A stretch of DNA of 64,000 nucleotides. Origin: Gammaproteobacteria bacterium. Its GTDB lineage: Bacteria > Pseudomonadota > Gammaproteobacteria > GRL18. The notes below the pieces were generated by a model. That model saw only the letters and a list, made by a program, of their open reading frames with translations. It had not been told where the DNA came from and searched no databases. Shown here piece by piece: positions 12,816-22,431 of the stretch. Where the stretch lies: positions 41,581 through 105,580 of the forward strand of contig JADGEM010000005.1 in the NCBI GenBank assembly GCA_016744375.1, in the 5' to 3' direction. Positions within the stretch are counted from its first letter, which is position 1, and every line of letters starts with the position of its first letter. The position numbers and the translations under genes were made by a program.

Positions 12816-13994
12816 ATGTCAGTTATCAAAATGAGTGACTTAGATTTATCTGGAAAACGTGTACTTATCCGTCAAGATTTAAATGTACCGATTAAAGACG
12901 GCAAAGTTTCATCAGACAAGCGTATTAAAGCATCTTTACCAACCATTGAATTAGCACTGAAAGCTGGTGCTAAAGTCATGGTTATGTCACACCTTGGACG
13001 TCCTACTGAAGGTGAATATAACGAAGAATTTTCTATGGCTCCAGTTGCAGAGCACATGTCTGGTTTAATGGGCAGAGAAGTTCGTTTAGTAAAAGATTAC
13101 CTTGATGGTGTTGATGTTGCTGATGGCGAAGTTGTTTTATTAGAAAACGTTCGCTTCAATGTCGGCGAAAAGAAAAATGCTGAAGATCTGGCAAAAAAAT
13201 ATGCCGCTTTATGTGACGTTTTTGTTATGGATGCATTCGGCACTGCTCACCGTGCACAAGGTTCTACTTATGGTGCATCTCAATTTGCTCCAACAGCGTC
13301 TGCTGGTCCATTATTAGCGGGTGAACTTGAAGCACTTGGAAAAGCACTGGATAATCCTGCACGCCCAATGGTTGCTATTGTTGGTGGTTCAAAAGTTTCA
13401 ACTAAACTGACTGTCCTGGAATCTCTGTCTAAAATAGTTGACCAATTGATTGTCGGTGGTGGTATTGCCAACACCTTTATTGCCGCTGATGGGCACAATG
13501 TTGGCAAGTCACTCTATGAAGAAGATCTGGTGGAAACTGCCAAGAAATTAAAAGCTGACGCCCTGGCCCGTGGTGGTGATATCCCTGTTCCTACCGATAT
13601 TGTTTGTGCAAAAGAGTTTGCAGAAACAGCAGAAGCAAGTTTAAAAAATGTTGATGAAACGACTGATGATGACATGATTTTTGATATTGGCCCCGAAAGT
13701 GCAAAAGCACTGGAAGATGTTATTATGAAGGCTGGAACAATCGTCTGGAATGGCCCTGTGGGTGTTTTTGAGTTTGATCAATTTGGCGAAGGTACCAAGG
13801 CTATTTCATTAGCTATTGCTGAGTCCCCTGCATTTTCAATTGCTGGCGGTGGTGATACACTTGCGGCTGTTGATAAATATGGTATTGCAGATAAAGTTTC
13901 TTATATTTCAACTGGCGGCGGTGCATTTCTTGAATTTCTTGAAGGCAAAAAACTACCTGCTGTTGCCATACTGGAAGAACGAGCTAAAGGCTAA
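12816..13994 (+). CDS. pgk: Phosphoglycerate kinase
   Basis: Transfers phosphate between 1,3-bisphosphoglycerate/ADP and 3-phosphoglycerate/ATP; monomeric and cytosolic. Motifs: [16 protein letters not shown] (~15-30), [12 protein letters not shown] (~58-69), [14 protein letters not shown] (~108-121), [15 protein letters not shown] (~190-204), and the C-terminal nucleotide loop [13 protein letters not shown] plus GGGDTLAAV. At 392 residues it has the normal bacterial length. The start is preceded by GCAAGAGGAATTC. It is separated from gap by a terminator and AT-rich repeats, and from pyk by 42 bases. Confidence 0.98.
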   Translation: MSVIKMSDLDLSGKRVLIRQDLNVPIKDGKVSSDKRIKASLPTIELALKAGAKVMVMSHLGRPTEGEYNEEFSMAPVAEHMSGLMGREVRLVKDYLDGVDVADGEVVLLENVRFNVGEKKNAEDLAKKYAALCDVFVMDAFGTAHRAQGSTYGASQFAPTASAGPLLAGELEALGKALDNPARPMVAIVGGSKVSTKLTVLESLSKIVDQLIVGGGIANTFIAADGHNVGKSLYEEDLVETAKKLKADALARGGDIPVPTDIVCAKEFAETAEASLKNVDETTDDDMIFDIGPESAKALEDVIMKAGTIVWNGPVGVFEFDQFGEGTKAISLAIAESPAFSIAGGGDTLAAVDKYGIADKVSYISTGGGAFLEFLEGKKLPAVAILEERAKG

Positions 13995-14036
13995 GTTAAG
14001 TAATTCAAACTCACATGACAGGCAGTATAAAACTCA

Positions 14037-15488
14037 ATGTTTAGACGGACAAAAATTTTAGCGACACTAGGCCCGGCGACAGATGATCCTAAGGTATTAG
14101 ACAAGATCATTGAAGCTGGTGTGGATGTTGTACGCATCAATTTTTCGCATGGAACTGCCGAAGAACACTTATCTCGTGCTGAAAAACTTCGCTCACGAGC
14201 TCGATCTTTTGGTCGCCAGATCGGTGTACTCGCTGATCTGCAGGGGCCTAAGATCCGCATTGAACGGTTTAGAGATGGTCCAATTGAGTTAAATGAAGGT
14301 GATGAATTTACCTTTGATGCTGGACTTGGCAAAGGAAAAGGCGATCAACATCGAGTTGGGATAAGCTATAAAGCTTTAGTTGATGATGTTAAGCGTGGTG
14401 ATACCCTGCTTGTTGATGATGGACGCCTGATTTTTTGGGTTGATCATGTTGAAGAGCATGAAGTAGTCTGCCGTGTTGTTGTGGGTGGCAAATTATCTGA
14501 TCGTAAAGGCATAAACCTCCAGGGTGGTGGACTTTCTGCTGCAGCTCTTAGTGAAAAAGATAAAAATGATATTAAAACCGCTGCTAAAATGGGTGCTGAT
14601 TATCTTGCAGTCTCTTTCCCCATTTGTGCAGATGACATTCACCTTGCCAGGCAGCTCTTCAAAGAGGCTGGTGGTCATGGTGGTATTGTTGCTAAAATAG
14701 AACGTGCTGAAGCGCTGAATTGCATTGAAGAAATTATTGAAGCATCAGATGTTATTATGATCGCTCGTGGTGACTTAGGTGTTGAAATTGGTGATGCGGC
14801 TTTACCACCGATACAAAAGCGGCTCATTAGTCTGGGAAGAACGATGAATCGTGTGGTCATAACGGCTACTCAGATGATGGAATCAATGATTGAAAATCAG
14901 ATTCCGACACGAGCCGAAGTTTTCGATGTGGCGAATGCCGTACTGGATGGTACGGATGCAGTGATGCTTTCTGCTGAAACAGCGGCAGGAAAATTTCCTG
15001 AAAAAGCAATTATTGCGATGGACCGAATTTGTCGTGAAGCAGAAAAACAGCGTCAGGCAAGTCAATCCGATCACCGCATACACACAGAATTTAAATACAT
15101 TGATGAAGCCATTGCGATGTCAACAATGTATACTGCCAATCATCTTAAAGTAAAGGCAATTGTGGCCCTGACTGAATCAGGCACCACGTCATTGTGGATG
15201 TCTCGAATTGGCTCGGGCATCCCCATCTTTGCTTTTACCGGGCATGTCGATACACGCCGTAAAGTCACACTTTATCGTGGCGTCGTACCGGTCAGTTTTG
15301 ATGTTACAACAACCGATCATGCCACATTGAATATGGAAGTGGTCGATGAACTGAAACGCAGGGGATCTGTCCGGGATGGCGATCTGGTCGTTATCACCAA
15401 AGGTGATTTGGCTGGTGTTATGGGCGGTACCAATGCGATGAAAATTGTTAAGGTTGGTGAATTAGTTAAGCCCGACTTTAGAGAATAA
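14037..15488 (+). CDS. pyk: Pyruvate kinase
   Basis: Converts phosphoenolpyruvate and ADP to pyruvate and ATP. The 483-residue protein starts RRTKILATLGPATDD, then has NFSHGTAEEH (~35-44), the B domain with LLVDDGRL, the substrate/metal segment VAKIERAEALNCIEEII (~219-235), ARGDLGVEIG (~245-254) and ITATQMMESMI (~276-286). The C-terminal domain holds the ALTESGTTSLWMSR phosphosensing-type loop. Its presence among Calvin-type genes fits proteobacterial clusters in which pyk sits between pgk and fba. No clear ribosome site was found immediately upstream of the ATG, so translation may partly depend on read-through from pgk. Confidence 0.97.
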   Translation: MFRRTKILATLGPATDDPKVLDKIIEAGVDVVRINFSHGTAEEHLSRAEKLRSRARSFGRQIGVLADLQGPKIRIERFRDGPIELNEGDEFTFDAGLGKGKGDQHRVGISYKALVDDVKRGDTLLVDDGRLIFWVDHVEEHEVVCRVVVGGKLSDRKGINLQGGGLSAAALSEKDKNDIKTAAKMGADYLAVSFPICADDIHLARQLFKEAGGHGGIVAKIERAEALNCIEEIIEASDVIMIARGDLGVEIGDAALPPIQKRLISLGRTMNRVVITATQMMESMIENQIPTRAEVFDVANAVLDGTDAVMLSAETAAGKFPEKAIIAMDRICREAEKQRQASQSDHRIHTEFKYIDEAIAMSTMYTANHLKVKAIVALTESGTTSLWMSRIGSGIPIFAFTGHVDTRRKVTLYRGVVPVSFDVTTTDHATLNMEVVDELKRRGSVRDGDLVVITKGDLAGVMGGTNAMKIVKVGELVKPDFRE

Positions 15489-15560
15489 ATTAAAGTCGTT
15501 AAATTTATTTTAAAAAACATACTTTTATAAAACTTTTGATAAACAAAGAGGAGAGCCAAC

Positions 15561-16625
15561 ATGGCCTTGATTTCAATGCGTCAATTACTGGACTATGCTG
15601 CAGAAAACAGCTTCGGTCTACCAGCTTTTAACGTAAACAATATGGAGCAGGTTCATGCCATTATGCAGGCTGCGGATCAAACAGATTCTCCAGTTATTAT
15701 GCAGGGTTCCGCTGGTGCTCGCTCTTATGCGGGCGAACCATTTTTACGTCACCTGATTGAAGCCGCTGTTGAAATGTACCCGCATATTCCTGTTGTTATG
15801 CACCAGGATCATGGCTCTGAGCCAGCAGTCTGCTTACGTTCTATCCAGTCAGGTTTTACATCAGTCATGATGGATGGTTCTTTAATGGCTGATATGAAAA
15901 CACCTTCAAGCTTTGAATACAATGTAAATACTACTCTTGAAGTGGTTAAGATGGCTCATGCTGGTGGTGTTTCAGTTGAAGGTGAACTGGGTTGTTTGGG
16001 TTCACTGGAAACAGGCATGATGGGTGAAGAAGATGGCCATGGTGCAGAAGGCAAATTAGACATGGATCAGTTATTGACTGACCCTGAAGAAGCAGCAACC
16101 TTCGTTAAAGAAACGGGTGTTGATGCTTTAGCAATTGCAATTGGTACTTCACACGGAGCGTACAAGTTCACTAAAGAACCAGAAGGTGACGTTTTACGTA
16201 TTGATCGTATTGTTGAAATTCATAACCGTATTCCTGATACTCACCTTGTTATGCATGGTTCTTCTTCAGTACCACAAGACTGGTTAGAAATAATCAATAA
16301 CTATGGCGGTGATATGGGACAGACTTATGGTGTACCTGTGGATGAAATTGTCGAAGGTATTAAAAATGGTGTTCGTAAAGTCAATATTGATACTGACCTG
16401 CGTATGGCATCTACTGGTTCAGTACGTAAATTCATGGCTGAAAATACTTCTAATTTTGATCCACGTAAATTCCTTAAAGCCTCTACTGCTGGAATGAAAG
16501 ATATCTGTGTTGCACGTTATGAAGCCTTTGGTGCAGCTGGTCATGCTTCTAAAATTAAGGTTCAAACATTAGAAACTATGATCGGTCGTTACGCAAGTGG
16601 TGAGCTGAATCCTAAAGTTTCTTAA
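15561..16625 (+). CDS. fba: Class II fructose-bisphosphate aldolase
   Basis: Zinc-dependent aldolase of the CbbA/Fba subfamily (354 residues), acting on fructose-1,6-bisphosphate and, in the Calvin cycle, sedoheptulose-1,7-bisphosphate. Metal and substrate motifs are [10 protein letters not shown] (~20-29), VVMHQDHGS (~78-86), [13 protein letters not shown] (~138-150), [10 protein letters not shown] (~194-203) and [10 protein letters not shown] (~232-241). The start follows GAGGAGAGCC. It is the last gene of the carbon run and is followed by a clear terminator at 16691. Confidence 0.97.
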   Translation: MALISMRQLLDYAAENSFGLPAFNVNNMEQVHAIMQAADQTDSPVIMQGSAGARSYAGEPFLRHLIEAAVEMYPHIPVVMHQDHGSEPAVCLRSIQSGFTSVMMDGSLMADMKTPSSFEYNVNTTLEVVKMAHAGGVSVEGELGCLGSLETGMMGEEDGHGAEGKLDMDQLLTDPEEAATFVKETGVDALAIAIGTSHGAYKFTKEPEGDVLRIDRIVEIHNRIPDTHLVMHGSSSVPQDWLEIINNYGGDMGQTYGVPVDEIVEGIKNGVRKVNIDTDLRMASTGSVRKFMAENTSNFDPRKFLKASTAGMKDICVARYEAFGAAGHASKIKVQTLETMIGRYASGELNPKVS

Positions 16626-16690
16626 AAAATCTTTTACTAAAGGCACTGACCTTTATGTAAATGAAGAGAGAATTCTCTCTGACATGAAAG

Positions 16691-16714
16691 AGGACGGCAT
16701 TGCCGTCCTTTTTC
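16691..16714 (+). terminator. Rho-independent terminator after fba
   Basis: AGGACGGC (16691-16698) and GCCGTCCT (16702-16709) form a perfect eight-base stem with a three-base loop, followed immediately by TTTTTCTGTTTT. This is a textbook intrinsic terminator closing the tkt-fba run. A second palindrome, AGAGAGAATTCTCTCT, lies just upstream (16665-16680). Confidence 0.9.
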
Positions 16715-16780
16715 TGTTTTGGAAACGGATGATTTATAGCTATTTTATCAAATCGAAACATTAAAAAGTGATAAATACTT

Positions 16781-17296
16781 ATGAGTAGTAATGAAAAAGC
16801 AGTAGTTGGGACGGCACTTGTTGGAGTTGTAATGGGCAGCAATAGTGATTGGGAAGTCATGAAAAATGCTTGCCAGCAACTTAAAGATATGGGAATTTCC
16901 TATGAAGCAAAAGTTGTTTCTGCCCACCGAACACCAGACTTATTATATCAATATGCAGAACAAGCAAGAAGCCGAGGTTTAAAATGTATTATTGCCGGCG
17001 CTGGAGGTGCAGCGCATCTTCCCGGAATGTTGGCAGCCAAAACAACGATCCCGGTACTGGGTGTGCCTGTTAATTCTCGTTATTTGAAAGGCATGGACTC
17101 ATTACTTTCGATTGTTCAGATGCCAAAAGGTATCCCTGTGGCGACCTTTGCTATTGGCGAAGCGGGCGCAGCCAATGCAGGTTTGTATGCAGCGTCGATT
17201 TTATCAGTTGAAGATCAGGCAATAGCTGATAAACTACAGGCATTTAGAGAAAAGCAGGCACAAACGGTTTTAGAAATGGAACTGCCTGATTGCTAA
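16781..17296 (+). CDS. purE: 5-(carboxyamino)imidazole ribonucleotide mutase PurE
   Basis: Class I PurE, which rearranges N5-CAIR to CAIR in purine synthesis. Seen in the 171-residue sequence are [12 protein letters not shown] (~16-27), the catalytic-region [10 protein letters not shown] (~46-55), [18 protein letters not shown] (~70-87) and [22 protein letters not shown]. The N-terminus is about eight residues longer than typical; the annotated ATG gives a complete domain. purK follows at 60 bases, the usual partner making N5-CAIR. Confidence 0.97.
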   Translation: MSSNEKAVVGTALVGVVMGSNSDWEVMKNACQQLKDMGISYEAKVVSAHRTPDLLYQYAEQARSRGLKCIIAGAGGAAHLPGMLAAKTTIPVLGVPVNSRYLKGMDSLLSIVQMPKGIPVATFAIGEAGAANAGLYAASILSVEDQAIADKLQAFREKQAQTVLEMELPDC

Positions 17297-17356
17297 GTAA
17301 TTCTAAAAACACAGTATTTATTTAATTTTCAAAGAACGATTTATAAGGGGTTCATC

Positions 17357-18496
17357 ATGATTCTGCCAGGAAAGACATTGGGAATGCTAGGTGGTGGTCA
17401 GCTGGGAAGAATGTTTGTTATGGCTGCACATGCAATGGGGTATCATGTTATTGTGCTGGACCCGGATCCAGATAGTCCGGCAGGCCGTATTGCAGATGAG
17501 CATATTCACGCCTCTTATAGTGATCAATGGGCTATTGAACAATTGATGAATAATTGTGATGCGGTTACAACTGAATTTGAAAATATACCTTCAGCGACAC
17601 TTAAGAAGCTGGAGCAAAGAATCCCTGTCAGGCCCTCGTCAGCGGCTGTTGAAATCGCTCAAAATCGAATTGCAGAAAAAACATTTTTAGCAGACAATGG
17701 TTTTGAAACAGCTCGATTTTTCCCGATATATGAAAAGGATGATTTAGATTTTGCATTAACTCAGATTGGTGATACAGCTATTTTGAAGGTGGCTAGTTTT
17801 GGTTATGATGGCAAAGGTCAGGCTATTATCAATAATCTTGAAGAAGCAATCAATGCCTTTGAATCAATGGGCTCGGTAAATTGTGTCCTGGAAGAAAAAG
17901 TAGAGCTTGCCTCTGAAATTTCTGTGGTTCTTGCCCGTGGTCATGAAGGTGAAATCACCAGCTATCCTATCGGAGAAAATCATCACGTTAATGGTATTCT
18001 GGAATATACAGCTGTTCCCAGCAGCATGCCTAAACGAATATTGGATATGGCCATTAATGAAGCTTCTCAGTTTTCAGAAAAGCTGGATTATTGTGGTGTG
18101 ATGGCGGTTGAATTCTTTTATACAGCAGATAATCGTTTATTGATTAATGAGGTTGCACCAAGACCACATAATAGTGGGCATTATACCATTGATGCCTGCA
18201 AAACATCTCAATTTGAGCAGCAGGTTAGAATGTTGTGTGGCCTGCCTGCCGGTAGTATTGAACTGTTATCTCCGGTGGTGATGTTTAATATTTTAGGTGA
18301 CATCTGGTCTAATGGTGAGCCCGACTGGGAGCAGTTGTTATCAAATCCTAATGTTAAGCTGCATCTTTATGGGAAAAGAGAAGCCAGATCGGGAAGAAAA
18401 ATGGGGCATTTTACCTGCCTGGGTAATTCAACATCAGAATTGCTTCAGGAGACACGTCGCCTAGCCAATGTATTACCTAAGCCTGAACCGAAATAA
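17357..18496 (+). CDS. purK: 5-(carboxyamino)imidazole ribonucleotide synthase PurK
   Basis: ATP-grasp enzyme carboxylating aminoimidazole ribonucleotide to N5-CAIR, the substrate of PurE. Motifs: LGMLGGGQLGRMFVMAAH (~8-25), TTEFENIPSATL (~73-84), LKVASFGYDGKGQ (~141-153), and the metal-ligand region NEVAPRPHNSGHYTIDAC (~267-284). Its 379 residues fit the family. The start follows TAAGGGG. It is co-directional with purE and trmO with short gaps, so one transcript is likely. Confidence 0.97.
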   Translation: MILPGKTLGMLGGGQLGRMFVMAAHAMGYHVIVLDPDPDSPAGRIADEHIHASYSDQWAIEQLMNNCDAVTTEFENIPSATLKKLEQRIPVRPSSAAVEIAQNRIAEKTFLADNGFETARFFPIYEKDDLDFALTQIGDTAILKVASFGYDGKGQAIINNLEEAINAFESMGSVNCVLEEKVELASEISVVLARGHEGEITSYPIGENHHVNGILEYTAVPSSMPKRILDMAINEASQFSEKLDYCGVMAVEFFYTADNRLLINEVAPRPHNSGHYTIDACKTSQFEQQVRMLCGLPAGSIELLSPVVMFNILGDIWSNGEPDWEQLLSNPNVKLHLYGKREARSGRKMGHFTCLGNSTSELLQETRRLANVLPKPEPK

Positions 18497-18520
18497 ATTT
18501 CACTGAGACAATTAAAGAGT

Positions 18521-19219
18521 ATGCAATTTAAATTTGAGACAATTGGCATTGTACACTCTTGCTATAAAGATAAATTTGCTATCCCAAGGCAAGCTCGACT
18601 TGTCACGGCATCAACAGCATCAATCGAACTGTTAGCACCTTACAATGAGATTGAAATGACACGGGGGCTGGAAGATTTTTCTCACCTCTGGTTGAGTTTT
18701 GTTTTTCACCGTCATATTGGCAAAGGTTGGAACACAACAGTAAAACCTCCCAGGCTAGACGGCAAGCAGCGCTTTGGGGTTTTAGCAACGCGTGCAAGTT
18801 TTCGGCCTAATCCAATTGGTTTGTCTCTTGTTGAAATGGATTCAATAGAACAGCAGGATGGTAAACTTTATATTCATGTGAAAGGTGCAGACCTCCTGGA
18901 TCAAACACCCATCATTGATATAAAACCTTATGTTCCCTACACTGATAGTATTCCTGATGCAAAAGGTGGTTTTACGGATCAAATTAAAGAGCAGAAATTA
19001 AATGTTGTTTTTTCACAAGAAGCAGAAAATGATTGTGAAACAGCCAGTCAAAAATACACGCAAATTAGACAATTTATAGAGCAATTATTGGGACTGGATC
19101 ACAGAGCCTATTATTATAAAAAAATTGATAAAACCTATTCCACTAAAGTGTATGACTATGACCTGAAATGGACTATCAATAATAATAACGTCAATGTGAT
19201 CAGTCTTAAGTCTATTTAA
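18521..19219 (+). CDS. trmO: tRNA N6-methyltransferase TrmO (TsaA/YaeB)
   Basis: SAM-dependent enzyme that N6-methylates t6A37 of certain threonine tRNAs. The TsaA-type beta-barrel is recognised by TIGIVHSCYKDKFAIPRQARL (starting ~6), GLEDFSHLWLSFVFH (~49-63) and VLATRASFRPNPIGLSLVE (~88-106), followed by IDIKPYVPYTDSIPDA. The final ~60 residues are the variable C-terminal domain seen in the E. coli protein. It follows purK by 24 bases, and its last eight bases overlap the convergent DUF1015 gene end. Confidence 0.93.
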   Translation: MQFKFETIGIVHSCYKDKFAIPRQARLVTASTASIELLAPYNEIEMTRGLEDFSHLWLSFVFHRHIGKGWNTTVKPPRLDGKQRFGVLATRASFRPNPIGLSLVEMDSIEQQDGKLYIHVKGADLLDQTPIIDIKPYVPYTDSIPDAKGGFTDQIKEQKLNVVFSQEAENDCETASQKYTQIRQFIEQLLGLDHRAYYYKKIDKTYSTKVYDYDLKWTINNNNVNVISLKSI

Positions 19220-20555
19220 TTCTACGAGCTTCCAGATAAAAACGTTTTTCATCCGCTTCGCCCATAGAAAAAGTCTTTCTGGGTAAGGCGCCATCAAAGA
19301 TAATAGTTTTAAATAAACTGTCTTTTGATATGGGGGGGAAGAAAAAGCCCATATTGCCTTCCTTAACACCCAACTCATGTACTACACCATCACCATGGAT
19401 AAAGTCTACTTTACCGCCATTTTGATCAAGATAGTCATTTAAAAACGATTCTATCGTGGCAAGCTCTAATGTGAATACCGGGTTTTCAATTTGAATATAG
19501 CCATACCCGTCTGCATCATTAAAGGGGATGACATGAACATTGTTGATATTGGCTACTTCAGATGCACGTTTATTCATCTCATCACTATTGCCACAGCGAC
19601 AAATACTGCAATTGCCAGAAAAATGAGAGTGCATGTCTTTGAGCAATTGTTCGGGGTTTACATTAAAAATGACTCGATGAATGGGTTCAAACTGTAAGCC
19701 TTCATCATGTATATTGACAAGCTCTACTAATGCATAACGAGCGGGGTTGTCCATCTCTGACTCTGTTGAGTCTGCCTTAATTTTTTCCCAAATGGCTTTG
19801 GCTGTAGCCAGAGAATGATTACCATCACCCATTGCGTACAGGAGTACATCTTTATTTTCAGCATTATATTTTTTTGCAAAGACTTCAGGTGATGCCAGTT
19901 TTTCTAAGGCATCAGCAACCTGTTGAATCAAATCAGGAGTATCAATAGCATATCCTTTAAGGTGACCACTGTTCATCATTAATTCAAAGTCGTAAAGTTC
20001 TTTTGGATTTTGGCTAAATAAAGGTTCGATCACCGTATATTCTGGATCATCAATTAAAACCATGATGTGAGGCAACTCAATGGCAGCATCCTGCCTGACT
20101 TTGATGCGTGGTGGCAGACGATCAACAATAGTGCCTTCGGTGGCACGGATTAAAGTTTGTGAGCCCTTATTAAAGTCGTATTGTTCAAGATCAATGGCAA
20201 CCACAAGTCCTTTTCTTGAAGGAGCCTGGGATGTTTTCCTGTCAACCAGTATAAAGCCCTTATTTTCCATGGGGGCCAGTACGGCGAAGTCCAGATATTC
20301 TTGCATGCTTGTATTGATATTTTTTATACGCTCATCACCATCACTGTCTTCAAGAAATACTTCAGGAAAAATAACATTTAGTGTTGAAGGGGCATCATCT
20401 GCAGTCTCTTTGACCTCATCCCAGTAATCAGGTTGTGAAGTATATTGGTCACAGGCAACAACAGACCACTTATGCAAATCAATATTTTCATTGGGTAATA
20501 AAATTTCAGGTACTTGTAAACCAATCTTGTTAAAATTCATCTTTGTCTCCAACAA
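19212..20555 (-). CDS. DUF1015 family protein
   Basis: Conserved protein of 447 residues in the DUF1015 family; its biochemical role is not established. Recognisable features are the opening LLPNENIDLHKWSVVACDQYTSQPDYW (in part, ~19-45), APSRKGLVVAIDLEQYDF, LLYAMGDGNHSLATAKAIWE (~242-261) and a late HGDGVVHELGVKEGNMGFFFPP segment. No signal or membrane segment is present. It follows purC on the minus strand with a hairpin in the 37-base gap. DUF1015 genes are often near serine or glycerate metabolism genes; nothing here supports that. Confidence 0.85.
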   Translation of the reverse strand: MLETKMNFNKIGLQVPEILLPNENIDLHKWSVVACDQYTSQPDYWDEVKETADDAPSTLNVIFPEVFLEDSDGDERIKNINTSMQEYLDFAVLAPMENKGFILVDRKTSQAPSRKGLVVAIDLEQYDFNKGSQTLIRATEGTIVDRLPPRIKVRQDAAIELPHIMVLIDDPEYTVIEPLFSQNPKELYDFELMMNSGHLKGYAIDTPDLIQQVADALEKLASPEVFAKKYNAENKDVLLYAMGDGNHSLATAKAIWEKIKADSTESEMDNPARYALVELVNIHDEGLQFEPIHRVIFNVNPEQLLKDMHSHFSGNCSICRCGNSDEMNKRASEVANINNVHVIPFNDADGYGYIQIENPVFTLELATIESFLNDYLDQNGGKVDFIHGDGVVHELGVKEGNMGFFFPPISKDSLFKTIIFDGALPRKTFSMGEADEKRFYLEARRIK

Positions 20556-20566
20556 CTAATGTTAGC

Positions 20567-20586
20567 AGCCTGTTTATTGACAGGCT
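20567..20586 (-). terminator. Small hairpin between purC and the DUF1015 gene
   Basis: AGCCTGT (20567-20573) and ACAGGCT (20580-20586) are exact complements with a six-base loop. No T-run follows in the minus-strand direction, so it is more likely an intercistronic hairpin than a full terminator. Confidence 0.45.
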
Positions 20587-20592
20587 TATCAC

Positions 20593-21480
20593 TTATGGGC
20601 GGGTAAGTCTATCCAGTGCTTCAGCGTATTTTTCTGAGGTATTTTGTACTATCTCATCGGGTAATTCAGGGCCTGGTGAGGTTTTGTCCCAGTTCAGTGT
20701 TTCAAGATAGTCACGAACATATTGCTTATCAAAACTTTGAGGACTTGAACCCGGCTGGTAGGCATCAGCAAGCCAGAAACGGGAAGAATCTGGAGTCAGA
20801 GCTTCATCAATCAGGGTCAGCTGGTTATTACTGTCGATACCAAATTCAAACTTGGTATCAGCAATAATAATGCCTCTGGGCAGTGCATAAAGAGCCGCAT
20901 CGGTATAGAGTTTTATACTAACCTGTTTAATTTGTTGAGCCAGATCCTGACCAACAATATCAGCAGTAGCAGCAAAGTTAATGTTTTCATCATGCTCACC
21001 CACTGCTGCTTTGCTGGATGGTGTATAGATGGCCTCAGGCAATTTATCAGCCATTTGAAGTCCTGCTGGTAATTTGATGCCGCAGACAGAGCCTGTGGCC
21101 TGATAGTCCTTCCAGCCGGAACCTATAAGATAACCCCGAACTATCGCTTCAACGGGTAATGCCTTGAGCTTTTTGACAACAACGGCTCGTCCTTCAACTA
21201 ACTTACGCTCACTGTCATCAGGAATGGCATCGGATAACGACATATCAGAGACTTGATTCGGAACAATGTCGCTGAAATGCTTAAACCAGAAATTAGAAAC
21301 ACTGGTTAAAATAGCCCCCTTACCAGGGATAGCTGTTGGTAAAATAACATCAAATGCTGATAAGCGGTCAGTAGTCACAATCAACATGTGATCATCGCCT
21401 ACGGCATAAATATCTCTGACTTTTCCACGATGGATTAAAGGCAGGCTTTTTAAATCAGTATCAAAGAGTACAGGAACCAT
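20593..21480 (-). CDS. purC: Phosphoribosylaminoimidazole-succinocarboxamide synthase
   Basis: SAICAR synthase, joining aspartate to CAIR in purine synthesis. It is the long (about 300 residue) version also found in yeast ADE1 and many gammaproteobacteria, with HRGKVRDIYAVGDDHML near the start, TDRLSAFDVILP, VEAIVRGYLIGSGWKDY, FEFGIDSNNQLTLIDEALTPDSSRFW and SFDKQYVRDYLE. The frame is open upstream to a GTG at 21510, but family alignment favours the ATG at 21480, giving a start of MVPVLFDTDLKSLPL; an ATG at 21489 is a second option, and none has a good ribosome site. It is divergent from the oxidoreductase gene at 21657. Confidence 0.93.
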   Translation of the reverse strand: MVPVLFDTDLKSLPLIHRGKVRDIYAVGDDHMLIVTTDRLSAFDVILPTAIPGKGAILTSVSNFWFKHFSDIVPNQVSDMSLSDAIPDDSERKLVEGRAVVVKKLKALPVEAIVRGYLIGSGWKDYQATGSVCGIKLPAGLQMADKLPEAIYTPSSKAAVGEHDENINFAATADIVGQDLAQQIKQVSIKLYTDAALYALPRGIIIADTKFEFGIDSNNQLTLIDEALTPDSSRFWLADAYQPGSSPQSFDKQYVRDYLETLNWDKTSPGPELPDEIVQNTSEKYAEALDRLTRP

Positions 21481-21546
21481 AATATTCATCAATTCTACAT
21501 AAGAGGTCACTAATTATAAAACATTGGTTAAAAAAATGCAGAGTTT

Positions 21547-21607
21547 ATTCTCTATTTAAGCCCTCGGAAAAATAATATGTATTTGCTCAGAGGCTTGAAT
21601 AAAGAAT
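21547..21607. promoter_or_regulatory. Long imperfect dyad in the purC divergent region
   Basis: The segment 21547-21565 is nearly complementary to 21590-21607 (ATTCTCTATTTAAGCCCTC against GAGGCTTGAATAAAGAAT, read inward), with a 24-base AT-rich loop. It sits between the divergent purC and oxidoreductase starts. It could be a cruciform, a terminator-like leader hairpin or an operator; no known PurR-type box was recognised. Confidence 0.4.
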
Positions 21608-21656
21608 CGCCTGTACCCATCACTAAGTCACTTCAGTAATATCCAGGACAGCTAAT

Positions 21657-22256
21657 ATGAAAATAGCAATTATCAGCGGCAGCCACAGACAAAAATCTCA
21701 GAGCTTAAAAGTAGCAAAGCACATACAAGACACATTGGATACTGAAACATGGCTTTATTCACTTGAAGGTAACCCTTTACCGCTTTGGGATGAAGGTGTC
21801 TGGGATGGAGAACAAAAATGGCTGGATATTCTTAATCCCTTAAGAGCAGAGTTGACGACTTGTGATGCTCTGGTGATTATTACTCCTGAGTGGCATGGGC
21901 AGGTACCTGCGGGTTTGAAGAACTTCTTTTTACTCTTTGGTAAAAATGAACTGGCGGACAAGCCGGCTTTGATTGTTTCAATTTCATCAGGTATTGGCGG
22001 CAGCTATCCAGTTGCTGAGTTAAGGATGAGCAGTTATAAAAACAGCCGTATTTGTTACATCCCCGAGCATGTGATTATTCGCGAAGTTGAATCAGTACTT
22101 AATCAGAACGAATCCGACAATAATGAGCGTTCTGACCCCTATATACGTGAGCGGCTTAATTGGTCATTGAATATCCTCAAGGGATATGCCAATGCCCTGA
22201 AGCAAGTGCGTGATAGTGGCGTCACTGAGACAGATAAATTTAATAATGGTATGTAA
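21657..22256 (+). CDS. NAD(P)H-dependent FMN reductase-type flavoprotein
   Basis: Flavodoxin-like NADPH-dependent FMN reductase family member of 199 residues. The phosphate-binding loop is ISGSHRQKSQSLK (~5-17); TPEWHGQVPAGLKNFFLLFG (~81-100) is the second flavin-contacting segment, followed by a SISSGIGGSYP glycine-rich loop. It is probably a soluble quinone, azo or chromate reductase; the physiological substrate is unknown. It is alone on its strand, followed by the first copy of the palindromic repeat. Confidence 0.8.
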   Translation: MKIAIISGSHRQKSQSLKVAKHIQDTLDTETWLYSLEGNPLPLWDEGVWDGEQKWLDILNPLRAELTTCDALVIITPEWHGQVPAGLKNFFLLFGKNELADKPALIVSISSGIGGSYPVAELRMSSYKNSRICYIPEHVIIREVESVLNQNESDNNERSDPYIRERLNWSLNILKGYANALKQVRDSGVTETDKFNNGM

Positions 22257-22266
22257 TGAGTGACTC

Positions 22267-22417
22267 AATAAATATTCCTAAATGGTGAATATTATTTGTC
22301 TGAAGACCGTATTAGCTCCTATTATATTATTCATTATCGTGCTCGGACTGCGTCAAATCACACAATAATAAATAATAGGAGCTGATACTCAGAGCGTACT
22401 ATTAAGAAACCGTTTTC
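22267..22417. repeat. Palindromic (MITE-like) element, copy 1
   Basis: A ~150-bp imperfect palindrome matching a second copy at 58046-58193. The central 25 bases (22339-22363, containing CTCGGACTGCGTCAAATCA as loop) are identical in both copies. The flanking arms AGCTCCTATTAT (from 22314) and ATAATAGGAGCT (ending 22382) are complementary but differ from copy 2 at positions that change on both arms. The outer ends are more decayed here than in copy 2. It lies between the convergent oxidoreductase and YaiI genes. No coding capacity is seen. Confidence 0.75.
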
Positions 22418-22431
22418 ATCTCGATCATGAG

